A DNA stretch of 64,000 bases from Actinomadura syzygii (GCF_008085905.1 NZ_VSFF01000016.1:186001-250000); one strand, 5' to 3'; counted from the stretch's first letter, positions 25,211 through 34,297 are shown. A program made the numbers and translations. The notes: a model not told the origin generated them from the letters alone.

Positions 25211-26751
25211 CGCCTTCCCAGTGGCCTACCGTCCTCGACGCGCCGGACGGTCGACCGGCCAGCGACCACGCGGGCGCGTTGATCGACCGGCTTACCTGCC
25301 ACGGTCTGCGGGCCATCACCCTGCGGTGGCAGGACGGCGTGGCGCGTGGCGCGCTCGCGGTCCGGGCGTGGCGTACCGATGTCGCCGAGGGGCGCGCCGT
25401 GGTGTTGCTGCCCACCCGCGGCGGGTTGCAGTGGCATTGGGAACGGCCGCTGGTGGGGTACAGCGATCGTTCGTACCGGTGGTATCAGCCGTTCGCAGCA
25501 GCCGGTGACGACGAGCGTGCGGCTGCGGCGGTCGCCGCCAGGCTGGCACGCCAGGCGCACGTCCCGCACGCACCGCACCAACCCGTGGAGTCGGCTTGGT
25601 GGCCGGGTCCGGGCGCCGGGTTCGGACCAGGCAGTGAGGTGACCGAGCAGCAGTTGCTCGACAGCATCGCCCGGCCACAGCACACGCTGGTGTGGCGAAT
25701 GCTGGAGGCGCTGACCGAGACGTTGCGAACAGTGGAAGACCCGGTGCTGCTGCACCGGTTGTTCGGGATCGACCATCTGGTGATGCGGGCACTGCGGGGA
25801 TTGGAACGGCTGGCGGTGCTGAGCGGCGCGACAGCGCGGCAACTGCCCGAGCCGCTGCCGCTGTCGCTGGCTCTGCGGCAGGCGACGGCCGGGGTGGGAG
25901 ATTACCGGCGGGTGCGTGTCCCCCCGACGCAGATCGAGGTGAACCTGGTCCCGGAGGCTGCGGCGGAGATCATGGTGCTGCTGGCCGAGTTGCTGGAGAA
26001 CGCGACACGCTGGTCGCCGCCGGACACCGATGTGCTGCTGACCGCGACGCGCACCGCGTCCGGGGTGCGGATCGAGGTCGCCGACCGTGGACTACCGATC
26101 GCGCCGGACAAACGGGCGGCGCTGGAACAGATGCTGGCTGCCCCGGAGGCCGTGCGCGTCAGCGAGCAGATCGTGACCGGCCCGATCGGGCTGCTGGTGG
26201 TGGCGTTTCTGGCCAAGCGCCACCAGGTGCGGGTCGAGTTGCACCCGCACGATGGCGGCACCCGCGCGGTGGTCGACCTGCCCGCGGTTCTACTGCGGGA
26301 GCCGCCGCCCGCACTCACCACCGCCCCGGCTCCGACTGTGACCGCGATCGCACCCGGACCCATGGCGGGACCTACTGGCATGCGAGCACCACGACCGGGC
26401 TCCCCACCGCCCGACTGGCCGCAGCGCCCCGACCCCACCAGCGATCAGGCGGCCGCCCCGCCGACCGGCCCGGGGGACGGCGCCCCGGCAGGTGAACCAC
26501 TCCCGCTCCCCCGGCGCCCGACAGACCGCGCACCGGCACCGGCACCATCGAGGGTGCCGGGCGCCGCGACCGAAGCCGGTCCGCGTGCCGGTCCCCACCT
26601 CACCTCGGACGTCGATCCGGACGTCGATCCGGACGTCGATCCGGACGTCGATCCGGCAGTCGAGTTCCTTCAGGGCGTTCACGACCATGCCCGCGGCTGC
26701 AGTTCCGACCGGCCCGCAGGCGGCTCTCCCGGCGAGCGGCCCGTGGAGTGA
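25207..26751 (+). CDS. Conservon sensor, ATP-binding HATPase protein (CvnA-like)
   Basis: The 514-residue protein contains a GHKL ATPase domain: N-box LLAELLENATRWSPPD near residue 262, G1 box VEVADRGLPI-like near 300, and G2 region GPIGLLVVAFLAKRH. It sits ahead of roadblock, DUF742 and GTPase genes, the standard conservon order, where CvnA is thought to be the sensor of a G-protein-like complex. Streptomyces CvnA usually has membrane segments and a large extracellular part; here none is seen, so it is probably cytosolic. The last 130 residues are Pro-rich and end in a DVDP repeat. A phosphorylated His box was not recognised. Confidence 0.8.
   Translation: MTPSQWPTVLDAPDGRPASDHAGALIDRLTCHGLRAITLRWQDGVARGALAVRAWRTDVAEGRAVVLLPTRGGLQWHWERPLVGYSDRSYRWYQPFAAAGDDERAAAAVAARLARQAHVPHAPHQPVESAWWPGPGAGFGPGSEVTEQQLLDSIARPQHTLVWRMLEALTETLRTVEDPVLLHRLFGIDHLVMRALRGLERLAVLSGATARQLPEPLPLSLALRQATAGVGDYRRVRVPPTQIEVNLVPEAAAEIMVLLAELLENATRWSPPDTDVLLTATRTASGVRIEVADRGLPIAPDKRAALEQMLAAPEAVRVSEQIVTGPIGLLVVAFLAKRHQVRVELHPHDGGTRAVVDLPAVLLREPPPALTTAPAPTVTAIAPGPMAGPTGMRAPRPGSPPPDWPQRPDPTSDQAAAPPTGPGDGAPAGEPLPLPRRPTDRAPAPAPSRVPGAATEAGPRAGPHLTSDVDPDVDPDVDPDVDPAVEFLQGVHDHARGCSSDRPAGGSPGERPVE
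26608..26655 (+). repeat. 12-bp tandem repeat, four copies, in the sensor gene
   Basis: GACGTCGATCCG is repeated four times in frame and encodes Asp-Val-Asp-Pro units in the C-terminal tail. Such acidic tails are often variable in copy number. Confidence 0.95.
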
Positions 26752-26827
26752 CCCTCCCCTCTTTGTCATCCCGATCCGCTGGTCGTGCGGCTGTGCACAC
26801 CGGCGTCTGCTCCAGGAGGTAACACCG

Positions 26828-27421
26828 ATGAGCTTCCCCCCGCTCGCCGAGCCCACCGGGCCAGGTGCTGCGCTGCTTCCTCCCTCCGACACGACGGGCG
26901 AGGTGGGGTGGCTGCTGGAGAGCTTCCTGTCCCGGGCGCCGCGCACCCTGGCCGCGGTCCTGGCGTCACCGGACGGGTTGCCGATGTCCTCGGCGCGCCT
27001 GCCCAAGGACGAGACGGCCAGCCTCGCGGCTGCGGCGGCCTCGCTGCACTCCACTGCCCGGACCGCCGGGAACATCAGCGCCCCGCCCGGCGGCCGGATC
27101 CGGCACATCATCGTCGATCTCGACCAGAAGGTCCTGTTCATCAAAAGCACCCACCACGGCCAGGGCCCCGGCCGCGACACCGGCCAGAATGCCGGGCTGA
27201 GCGCCGTGGGGGCCCTGCTGGTGGTGCTGGCCGACAAGACCGCCGACGCCCGCCTGCTCAGTGGAGAGATGTCGGCGCTCATCGCCAGCGTCGCCGAGCA
27301 CCTGGGCACCACCGCCCGCACCGCGCCCCTCGATGCGGGAGTCGATTCGGGGGGCGATGCGGGTTCCGGAGTGGGGCTCGGCACTGCCCGTACCGACGCT
27401 GGGACCGGCGATGAGCGGTGA
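26828..27421 (+). CDS. Roadblock/LC7 domain protein (CvnB-like)
   Basis: The ATG follows AGGAGG. The 197-residue protein has the roadblock/LC7 fold (LAAVLASPDGLPMSSARL, then GRIRHIIVDLDQKVLFIKS and LSAVGALLVVLADKTADARL). In bacteria these proteins regulate small Ras-like GTPases such as the one encoded three genes on. The last 35 residues are Asp/Gly-rich and not part of the fold. The stop lies just inside the DUF742 gene. Confidence 0.85.
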   Translation: MSFPPLAEPTGPGAALLPPSDTTGEVGWLLESFLSRAPRTLAAVLASPDGLPMSSARLPKDETASLAAAAASLHSTARTAGNISAPPGGRIRHIIVDLDQKVLFIKSTHHGQGPGRDTGQNAGLSAVGALLVVLADKTADARLLSGEMSALIASVAEHLGTTARTAPLDAGVDSGGDAGSGVGLGTARTDAGTGDER

Positions 27422-27788
27422 GCCGGGCGCGGTGTGGATCACCCAGCGAGACCCGGAGGTGCTGCGGCCCTACATGCTCACCATGGGCGGCACCCGGCCC
27501 CGGCACCCGATGCGCTACGACACCGTGCTGAACGCCACCGGCAGGCGGTCCGGCGCGCTGCAGCCCGAGGCCGCCACGACCCTCGACCTGTGCCGGCAGC
27601 GGGCCCGGACCGTGGTCGAGGTCGCGGGGCTGCTTCGCCTCCCGGTCCTGGTCACCAAGATCATCGCCTCGGGGCTGATCGACCAGGGTGTCCTGGCCGA
27701 CCCCGCCGAACGGCCGCCGACCGACCCGCACAGCCCACACAATCTGCGGCACCTGCTGGACGGCCTCCAAGCACTGGAGGTCTCATGA
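27411..27788 (+). CDS. DUF742 protein (CvnC-like)
   Basis: The 125-residue protein shows the DUF742 pattern: an N-terminal LRPYMLTMGGTRP motif, a middle segment listing preferred codes (ALQPEAATTLDLC), then a winged-helix-like part RARTVVEVAGLLRLPVLVTK. It is the third element of the conservon and probably links roadblock protein and GTPase. The start overlaps the roadblock stop and its stop overlaps the GTPase ATG. Confidence 0.88.
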   Translation: MSGEPGAVWITQRDPEVLRPYMLTMGGTRPRHPMRYDTVLNATGRRSGALQPEAATTLDLCRQRARTVVEVAGLLRLPVLVTKIIASGLIDQGVLADPAERPPTDPHSPHNLRHLLDGLQALEVS

Positions 27789-28465
27789 GCGCGCCCCCCG
27801 GCGCCTCCCCGCGCGAACTCTCGCCCCTGCCCAGGTCCGCGGTGGAGATTCCCGCACCGGACGTGCAGTTCAAGATCGTGATCGGCGGCGGGTTCGGCGC
27901 GGGCAAGACCACGCTGGTCAGGTGTCTGAGCGAGATCGCGCCGCTGAGCACCGAGGAGATCCTCACCGCCGAAGGGGAGCAGATCGACTCCCTGGACGGG
28001 ATCGACCGCAAGACGACCACGACGGTGGCGATGGACTTCGGGATCCGCACCCTCACCGTCCCGGTGCGCTCGGCGCTGCACCTGTTCGGGCTGCCTGGCC
28101 AGGACCGGTTCCGGTTGCTGTGGGACGACCTGGCGCTCGGTGCGGTCGGCGCGGTAGTGCTGACCGACACGCGGCGACTGCCCGACTGCTTCCCTTGCAT
28201 CGACTACTTCGAAGACCGCGGCACGCCGTTCGTGGTCGCGGTCAACCAGTTCGACGGCGCCCACCGGCATTCGGTCCAGGCCGTCCGCCAGGCCCTGGAA
28301 CTGCCGACGCGGGTGCCGGTGCAGACCTGCGACGCCCGCGACTTCCGCTCGGCCCTCGGCGTGCTGAGGGCGCTTGTCCTGCACGCCTTGCAAGAGCTCA
28401 CAACTCCCCTCCCGGCCGGGCGATCGGCCGCCGGTCCCGACCAGCCGACCGGAATGCTGCCATGA
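27785..28465 (+). CDS. Small GTPase of the conservon (CvnD-like)
   Basis: The 226-residue protein has a P-loop GGGFGAGKTTLV (residues 33-44), a switch region with TTTTVAMDFG, a G3-like HLFGLPGQDRFRLLW, and the guanine-specificity motif VAVNQFD (an NQxD variant of NKxD). It is a Ras-like GTP-binding protein working with the roadblock and DUF742 proteins. It is coupled to the GAF gene by an ATGA overlap. Confidence 0.9.
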   Translation: MSAPPGASPRELSPLPRSAVEIPAPDVQFKIVIGGGFGAGKTTLVRCLSEIAPLSTEEILTAEGEQIDSLDGIDRKTTTTVAMDFGIRTLTVPVRSALHLFGLPGQDRFRLLWDDLALGAVGAVVLTDTRRLPDCFPCIDYFEDRGTPFVVAVNQFDGAHRHSVQAVRQALELPTRVPVQTCDARDFRSALGVLRALVLHALQELTTPLPAGRSAAGPDQPTGMLP

Positions 28466-29130
28466 CCTACGACCCTTCGCTACGGCTGCACGCACCGGTC
28501 CGCGCAGAGCACAACGCCAAGGCGGGGCAGCGGGCCAAGGTGGTGGCCCGGCTCGGCGTCGGCGGCCTGGGCCAGGACGCCGAGTTCGACGCGTTCGCCG
28601 CGCAGACCGCCGCCGCGTTCGCCGCCGAACTCGGCCCGGTCGCCCAGGGCCTGTACGCGATGGCCAACCTCGTCACCGACCGGCAGGTGTTCATCGGGCT
28701 GCACAGCCCGCACGGGCAGCGGCCAGCGCCCCGCACCATGCGCCTTGACCAGGGATGGTGCCCCGACGTGGTGGATCGGGGACTGGCGCTGGTCCTGCCG
28801 GACGTCCTCGCCTGGCGAGGGTTTTCCGGCAACCCCGCGGTCGAATCCGAAATCGGCATTCGCGCCTACGCCGGCGCCCCCGTCGCCGAGCAGTCCACCG
28901 GCACCGTGTTCGGCACGGTGTGCGTCATCGGCCCCCGCGAACTACCCGACGCGACCGCAACGGTGTCCCATGCGCTCATCAAGGCCCGTGCCGCACAGCT
29001 TGCGGCCTTGATCGAAGAACGCACCGGCCACGCCATCACCGGCGCCCCTGCCCCGCCTCCCGGCTGGCCCGCTTCCCGCGCGCCCGGCGCTGCCGAGAAG
29101 GGCCAGGAACTCGATCCGGCGTCGGGCTAG
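28462..29130 (+). CDS. GAF domain protein
   Basis: The 222-residue protein has a single GAF-like sensory fold (MANLVTDRQVFIGLHSPHG, GWCPDVVDRGLALVLPDVL, IRAYAGAPVAEQ, GTVFGTVCVIG). It has no output domain, so it may pass a signal by protein contact, most likely to the conservon genes to which it is translationally coupled. Ligand unknown; heme or a small organic molecule is possible. Confidence 0.8.
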   Translation: MTYDPSLRLHAPVRAEHNAKAGQRAKVVARLGVGGLGQDAEFDAFAAQTAAAFAAELGPVAQGLYAMANLVTDRQVFIGLHSPHGQRPAPRTMRLDQGWCPDVVDRGLALVLPDVLAWRGFSGNPAVESEIGIRAYAGAPVAEQSTGTVFGTVCVIGPRELPDATATVSHALIKARAAQLAALIEERTGHAITGAPAPPPGWPASRAPGAAEKGQELDPASG

Positions 29131-29208
29131 CCGCCTCCGCACAGGTGGCGATGGCCTCTGCCGGACCGACCTTCGACGGAACAGCCCCAGCACGAGGAGA
29201 GGGGAATC

Positions 29209-30447
29209 GTGTTCGAGACCGACGATCATCGGGACCTGCGCCGGCAGGCCCGCGACTTCGCCCACGCCGAGATCGCCCCGCACGCCGCCCGCCTGGACGC
29301 CCACCCGGGACGGGTCGAGACCGAGATCGTCAAGGCGATGGCCCGCCCCGGCTGGCTCACCGCCGCCGTCCCCGCCGCGCGGGGCGGGGCGGGTCTTGGG
29401 CACGTCGCCAAACTGGTCTTGCTGGAGGAGATCTCCCAGGCCAGTCCCGCGATGGGCGCGGCGCTGCAGGCATCTCAACTCGGTGCGGAGATGTTCCTGC
29501 ACTACGGCAGCGACGAACTGCTGGCTGAATGGATGCCGCAGTTCAGCTTGGGCGAGCGGCTTGCGACGATCGCGGTGACCGAGACCGAGTCCGGCGGGCA
29601 CGTCCTGGGAATGCGGGCCACCGGCCACCGCGACGGCGACCGGTGGATCCTCAACGGCCGCAAAACGTTCATCGGCAACAGCCATCTCGCGGACGTGTTC
29701 GGTGTCGTGGTCCGCACCGCCCCCGACTCCGGCCGCTCCTCACGCTCGTTGTCGGCGTTCGCGGTCGAGACCAAGCGGGCCGGTGTCCGGCTCGCCCCGT
29801 ATGCGCCCGCCCGAGGGTTGCATGGGTTCTCGTTCGGCGATGTGATCTTCGAGGACGTCGCCGTCCCCGCCGCGCACATGATCGGGGCCGAGGGCGAAGG
29901 CATGCACGTCGCCTACGCCGCGTCGATCCTGGCCGGCCGCCTGTGCCTGGCCGGGCTCGGAATCGGCATCCAGCACGCCCTCAAGCACGACACCATCACC
30001 TACACCACGCATTGCCACCGCTACGGCGGAGCGCTGAGCGACCTTCCGGTCATCCAGCAGCGGATCGGGTGGATCACGGCGCGGCTGATGAGGTCCCGGA
30101 CCGCCGCCTACACCGCGGCGCACCTGCTCGACCACGGGCAGGGCCGCGACATCGACTTGATCCACGCCAAGTTGGAGGCATCGGAAGCGGCGCTGGACTC
30201 GGCCGGTGATGCCATGCGGGCCCACGGCGCGGCCCGGATGCGCACCGACCGCCGCGTCGGGCAACTCGCCCAGGACGCCTGGTGCGTCGAGGCGGCCGCC
30301 GGGACATCCGACATCCAGCTCCTCAAGCTGGCCCAGGACGCCACCGGCAACGGCCACCTCCCCTACTCGGTCCGGCTCGCCGACCGGGTCGCGCTGCCCC
30401 CACCGCCCGCGCCGCCATCGAAAACCGCGCGCGAGCACGCCGCCTAG
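29209..30447 (+). CDS. Acyl-CoA dehydrogenase family flavoprotein
   Basis: The 412-residue protein has the full family layout: an N-terminal helical domain, the FAD/substrate motif TIAVTETESGGHVLGM (residues 122-137), the beta-domain WILNGRKTFIGN, and the C-terminal helical domain with AHGAARMRTDRRVGQLAQD. It should oxidise an acyl thioester or related substrate using FAD. The GTG start is preceded by GAGAGGGG. It lies 78 bases behind the GAF gene in the same direction. Relatives in biosynthetic clusters act on carrier-protein-bound or nitro/N-hydroxy substrates, so the substrate is open. Confidence 0.85.
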   Translation: MFETDDHRDLRRQARDFAHAEIAPHAARLDAHPGRVETEIVKAMARPGWLTAAVPAARGGAGLGHVAKLVLLEEISQASPAMGAALQASQLGAEMFLHYGSDELLAEWMPQFSLGERLATIAVTETESGGHVLGMRATGHRDGDRWILNGRKTFIGNSHLADVFGVVVRTAPDSGRSSRSLSAFAVETKRAGVRLAPYAPARGLHGFSFGDVIFEDVAVPAAHMIGAEGEGMHVAYAASILAGRLCLAGLGIGIQHALKHDTITYTTHCHRYGGALSDLPVIQQRIGWITARLMRSRTAAYTAAHLLDHGQGRDIDLIHAKLEASEAALDSAGDAMRAHGAARMRTDRRVGQLAQDAWCVEAAAGTSDIQLLKLAQDATGNGHLPYSVRLADRVALPPPPAPPSKTAREHAA

Positions 30448-30508
30448 ACCATCCGCCCCGTCCCCAAGCCCACCGGGGACGGCCGATCACCTCCTTCTGG
30501 AGCGCTTC

Positions 30509-30955
30509 GTGACCCCTGTACTCGGCGGCCTCGAGCCCGCCAGCCCCCTTCTGGACGAAGCACGACGACGCTGGAAAGGACTGCCTGATCTGAGTTTCGA
30601 GGTGCATCCGCTGCTCGCGGACGCGATCGGGCAGGCGCTGCCGATCTTGGCCGACGGCCCAGGCCTTGGCCCTCGTCTGCGGGAGCGGCTGCTCGCCGAA
30701 GCCAAACGGTTGCAGCAACTCGACGTCGCGCGCGACCCGGCACCGCCGGTCGCGATCACGCTAACCCGATTCGGTGCCGTGCTAGTCGTTTCCTGCCTCC
30801 AGATGATCACCCGGATCCGGCCGACGTCCGACTCCCTGTGCGTGCTTGCCCACGTCGAGGGTCGACGCATTCAGAACCTGGTGTGCGACACCCCTGAGCT
30901 ATCGGCGCTGATCGATACCGCATGGCACCCGCCGACCAGCTCTCGGTCCCTCTGA
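30509..30955 (+). CDS. Hypothetical protein, 148 aa
   Basis: The GTG at 30509 has a TGGAG site eight bases upstream. The cytosolic protein has helical segments (PLLDEARRRWKGLPDLSFEV, LLAEAKRLQQLDVARD) and a hydrophobic strand region (AVLVVSCLQMITRI). No family recognised. It is co-directional with the acyl-CoA dehydrogenase 60 bases upstream. Confidence 0.6.
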   Translation: MTPVLGGLEPASPLLDEARRRWKGLPDLSFEVHPLLADAIGQALPILADGPGLGPRLRERLLAEAKRLQQLDVARDPAPPVAITLTRFGAVLVVSCLQMITRIRPTSDSLCVLAHVEGRRIQNLVCDTPELSALIDTAWHPPTSSRSL

Positions 30956-31010
30956 CTCCGGCGCTCCTCACGTGCCAGTTCGCCCCCTCCCCTGGTCAAA
31001 AAAGGTCTTC

Positions 31011-31169
31011 GTGTCCTTACTCTCCACTCCGAAACGGCGCGTCGCCGTCCCCAACGGGCCAGCCGTGCTCACCCCGGTTGGCACCGCGAGGGCCGTCACC
31101 CCGGTCACCGCCGACCGGCAGATCAATCACGCCCCCCACCAACCCCCGAGACTAGAAAGCCCCAGATGA
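31011..31169 (+). CDS. 52-aa ORF coupled to the CPBP gene
   Basis: The GTG follows AAAAAAGG, unusual A-rich sequence in this window, and the TGA overlaps the ATG of the membrane protease gene. The peptide is basic at its start (SLLSTPKRRVAVPNG) and Pro/His-rich at its end. No domain seen. The same frame is open to 30972, giving a 65-residue alternative. Confidence 0.4.
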   Translation: MSLLSTPKRRVAVPNGPAVLTPVGTARAVTPVTADRQINHAPHQPPRLESPR

Positions 31170-32212
31170 CCAAGTCCCCTCTCCTGCGCGGCGCGGCCGT
31201 GTTAGCCGTGCTGTTCGGCCCCAGCTTCGCCACAGCCCTCATTGCTTTCGCCGAACTGGTCGGCGCCGACAACGACTGGCTCGGACTGCCAGCACAGGTC
31301 AACGTCTCGGCTGTCAGCCTCACCGCCGCCGGGATCTGGCTGCTGCTACGCGCCCGCCGCCGGTACGGCGGCGCGGTGTGGTGCGCGGCCGCCCTCGCCG
31401 TCGCCGGGGCGGTGCTGCTGCCGTTCCTCGGCCAGGCCGCCGACACCGCCGCAACGGTGCTGCTGACCGGGGCAGGCGCGTGGCTATGCTCCAGCATCGC
31501 CCGCGACGCCGGAATGCCGCTGTGGCGGGGCCGTCTGCCCAGCGAGATCGCGCGGCGCTGGGACGCCGACGCGGTCGCCGCCTGCGCCGTCGTGCTGGCC
31601 GGGCACTCGACCGCGATGATCCTGGACACCTGGGTTGCCCGGCTGGGCCCCGCCGTGACCGACCAGGCCGCGCAGGCTGATGCGACCGGCCTGCACTACC
31701 AGGCGCTGTTCGCCGTCCAGGCACTCTCGGCCGGGGTGCGTGAGGAGATCCCGCTTCTGGCGCTGCCCGCCGCGCTGATGCTCGTCGCCCGCCGCCCGGC
31801 CTGGCAGATCCTCCTCACGGTCTGCGTGCTGCGCGTCCTTCCGCATGCCTACCTCGGTACTTCGGCCCTCTCGTCGGTCGCTTTCGCCGCGGCGGCCTGG
31901 TGGATGTACCGGGCCACGCGCCGGGTCGGCCCGATCATCGTCGGCCACACCCTGTTCAACGCCATCGCCATATTCGGCGGCCCGGTGGGGTACGCAGCGT
32001 TGCTGAGCGCATCGGTCTGGGCCTGCGTTGCCCTGGCAAACGCGCCCAACGCCGCCCCCCGATACTTCCGCAGGTGGATCCGGGGCAGCCGAGACGCTTC
32101 ACAGGAAGCACTTAGGCCACGCCCGGCAGCAGGTACCCCCAGATCACCGGCGTCGAGCCCAACGAGCCGCGCGGCCCTCTCTCAACCCAGAAACGGGCAC
32201 GAACAACAGTGA
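31166..32212 (+). CDS. CPBP-family intramembrane protease
   Basis: The 348-residue protein has about eight membrane segments. The metal and catalytic motifs of the CAAX-protease/bacteriocin-processing family are visible: a Glu pair at 193-194 (AGVREEIPLL), a His at 227 (LRVLPHAYLG), and HTLFN at 261-265. The Arg usually three residues after the Glu pair is not in its normal place. The 60-residue C-terminal tail is cytosolic and Pro/Ser-rich. Members process prenylated proteins, peptides or anti-sigma factors in the membrane. It starts and ends in four-base overlaps with very short ORFs. Confidence 0.78.
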   Translation: MTKSPLLRGAAVLAVLFGPSFATALIAFAELVGADNDWLGLPAQVNVSAVSLTAAGIWLLLRARRRYGGAVWCAAALAVAGAVLLPFLGQAADTAATVLLTGAGAWLCSSIARDAGMPLWRGRLPSEIARRWDADAVAACAVVLAGHSTAMILDTWVARLGPAVTDQAAQADATGLHYQALFAVQALSAGVREEIPLLALPAALMLVARRPAWQILLTVCVLRVLPHAYLGTSALSSVAFAAAAWWMYRATRRVGPIIVGHTLFNAIAIFGGPVGYAALLSASVWACVALANAPNAAPRYFRRWIRGSRDASQEALRPRPAAGTPRSPASSPTSRAALSQPRNGHEQQ

Positions 32213-32316
32213 TCAAGTTCATTGAAGCCTCGATCTCGGGTGTCGGCGCCATCGGTGACGCCAGTCGGCTGCTGGACGCCCTCGCACGTGCTCACCAGGG
32301 ACCCGGCCAGCGGTAA
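32209..32316 (+). CDS. 35-aa peptide, MI-x-F-x-E family
   Basis: GTG overlaps the CPBP stop (GTGA). The peptide starts MIKFIEASISGVGAIGDASR and ends with LLDALARA and a short basic tail. Its spacing of residues matches the start of the ORF at 33937 (MIxFxE, Asp, RLxxAL), so it is probably a real small gene with a paralogue 1.6 kb downstream. An amphipathic helix is likely; function unknown. Confidence 0.5.
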   Translation: MIKFIEASISGVGAIGDASRLLDALARAHQGPGQR

Positions 32317-32497
32317 CACCTGGCCGCAGCGCTGCACCCGCAACGGGGGCACCGCCAGGGGCGGCGGAGCGGGGTTATCGGCTCCGGCCATGGCGCGGCT
32401 TCCGCTCGGCTACGCCCTTCCAGACCCAGCCAACTGTGAACCACCGACCGCGACCTGGCCGCCCCGAACCGAGGAACGGCCGCACCGGGAGCATCAC

Positions 32498-33889
32498 GTG
32501 ACCATCAACGGCGAGCTGATCGCGGAGTCGCTGCGGATACGCCGCCGCGCGCACCAGTTCTTGGTCGGCTACGGACCGCTCTGGTTCGCCTCGCAGGAGG
32601 ACTCCACCGGGCCGATGCTCACGCCGCCATCGCTGCCCCTGGTCCCGGACGCCGAGCCGATGGAGCGCTCGGTGGCGCTCGCGGCCGACGAGGCCAAGCG
32701 GCTCGGGCACGCCGAACTGTTCGCCTTCGACCCCGGCGCCACCGTGGCCGCGATCTCCTATGGGGCCCGCCTTCAGGCCCGCGCCGCCGCGGAGGCACCG
32801 GCAGACAGCGCGACGATCATCCACCCCGACGGCATCGTCCCGCCCGCCGCGACTGGGTTCCTGCGCTGGGCAACACCGATCACCCGCGGCAGCGACGAAC
32901 CGCCGATCACCGGTGTGCACTGGGGCCGCGTCACCACCCCGGAAACCTCCGGAGTGTGGCTGGCGTTCTGGGGCGATCTGTCCGGCCTGTTCGTACGTGG
33001 ACTTGCCGACGTCGCGGCACCGCGCTGGTTCACCCCGCAGCTCGCCAACGACATGCTGACCGAGCATGGCCCGGGTTACTACGACGGGTCATGCTTCCTG
33101 CGAGACCTCGACATGCCGCCAGGTCCCGGTGCCACCGCCGATCCGTCCCCCGCCACGTTCCCGTTCACGATGCTGCGTTTTCTGCCGCTCACCTCGCTGA
33201 CCGCCGACCGGCTCGATCCCGGCACCACCTTGACCTACCTCGTCCTGGCGTCGTGGGCGATGCTCACCCCCGCCCCAGACGAGCCGACCAGGCCGCCGCA
33301 CCTTGCCCGGCTCCCCGTCCCCGCGCGGGAGGCCGAGGCCGACCGGCAGGCCGGGCTACCGCCCGCACGCCACGTCACGGTGGTCAGCGCCCCCACCCTC
33401 CGCACCGAGGGAGTGGACGACGACCTCGATCGCCTGCGCATGCGGATCGTCGCTCTCGTCGCGCCCGACGCGCCCGAGGGCCCCTCGCCCGATGAAGTGA
33501 TCGCCGATCTGCTGGCCCGATATGAACCCGAGGTGGCGATGATGGCTTCTTACCACGCCAGCCAGCAGGTGCTGCGCGCGCTGACCGTCGCAACCGGCAC
33601 CACTCGCAAGAAGGTCCTCGCCCAGATCCTGAAGACCTTTGCACCCGGCAGGGACATGCCTTTCGAGGACCGGGCATGGCCCGCGCTGCGACACCTCTTG
33701 CTATCCCAGCGCCAAGAACCGATGCTGCCGTCCCCCGCCATCTCCCCGACTGATCTGCTCTGGGCGCTGGGGCTCTTCCAGGCATGCGCACTCATGCGCT
33801 TGGCCGGAAACCAGCGCCGCAGCGACCGCTCCAAACCCAGACCGACGACCCGGCCGCCCACCCGAGGCGCCCGCACGAAGCCGCGTTGA
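32498..33889 (+). CDS. Hypothetical protein, 463 aa
   Basis: The GTG at 32498 (GGGAG seven bases upstream) is preferred over a frame opening at 32222, whose first 90 codons look non-coding. The cytosolic product begins MTINGELIAESLRIRRRAHQ, has a long alpha/beta middle (GVWLAFWGDLSGLFVRGLAD) and a Pro-rich tail. No known domain was recognised. It lies between two related short ORFs (32209 and 33937), which suggests that this three-gene unit works together. Confidence 0.6.
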   Translation: MTINGELIAESLRIRRRAHQFLVGYGPLWFASQEDSTGPMLTPPSLPLVPDAEPMERSVALAADEAKRLGHAELFAFDPGATVAAISYGARLQARAAAEAPADSATIIHPDGIVPPAATGFLRWATPITRGSDEPPITGVHWGRVTTPETSGVWLAFWGDLSGLFVRGLADVAAPRWFTPQLANDMLTEHGPGYYDGSCFLRDLDMPPGPGATADPSPATFPFTMLRFLPLTSLTADRLDPGTTLTYLVLASWAMLTPAPDEPTRPPHLARLPVPAREAEADRQAGLPPARHVTVVSAPTLRTEGVDDDLDRLRMRIVALVAPDAPEGPSPDEVIADLLARYEPEVAMMASYHASQQVLRALTVATGTTRKKVLAQILKTFAPGRDMPFEDRAWPALRHLLLSQRQEPMLPSPAISPTDLLWALGLFQACALMRLAGNQRRSDRSKPRPTTRPPTRGARTKPR

Positions 33890-33936
33890 TCAGTCATCGA
33901 CCCCATAGCGGGCAACCGGAACACGAGAGCTCACAG

Positions 33937-34245
33937 GTGATCGAGTTCAGTGAAGGCCTGCCGTCCAGGTTCGAAAGCGTCGCTGATACGGGCCGTCTGG
34001 TGGCCGCGCTCGTCTGCGCCGTGCGAGGACGCCAGGTGCGGCCGGTCACTCCCCCCGGGGTGATCGGCCGCACCGCATCCCCCACCGTTCCGCCGACGAA
34101 CCACCCCTGCCACCGCCGACCTCCCTCCTGGCAGGCCCAGGGCCGCCGCAGCAACCGATGCGGTCGCCCGCCCTCACCGCCCCATCGGCGCGCTCGCCAC
34201 CCAACTCCCGCAGGCCCGGCCTCACGACCACAACCAGCTCGATGA
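33937..34245 (+). CDS. Small ORF related to the 35-aa peptide
   Basis: The frame starts with GTG. Its first 32 residues (MIEFSEGLPSRFESVADTGR and following LVAALVCAVRG) align without gaps to the peptide at 32209, sharing M-I, F, E, S, D, RL, AL, A and G. The next 70 residues are Pro/Arg-rich without recognisable structure and may be translation past a lost stop. The related start is the only firm evidence. Confidence 0.4.
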   Translation: MIEFSEGLPSRFESVADTGRLVAALVCAVRGRQVRPVTPPGVIGRTASPTVPPTNHPCHRRPPSWQAQGRRSNRCGRPPSPPHRRARHPTPAGPASRPQPAR

Positions 34246-34297
34246 CGCCCGGCTCCACACCGGCAGCACCAGGTTCCGCACCGAGGAGGACACCATC

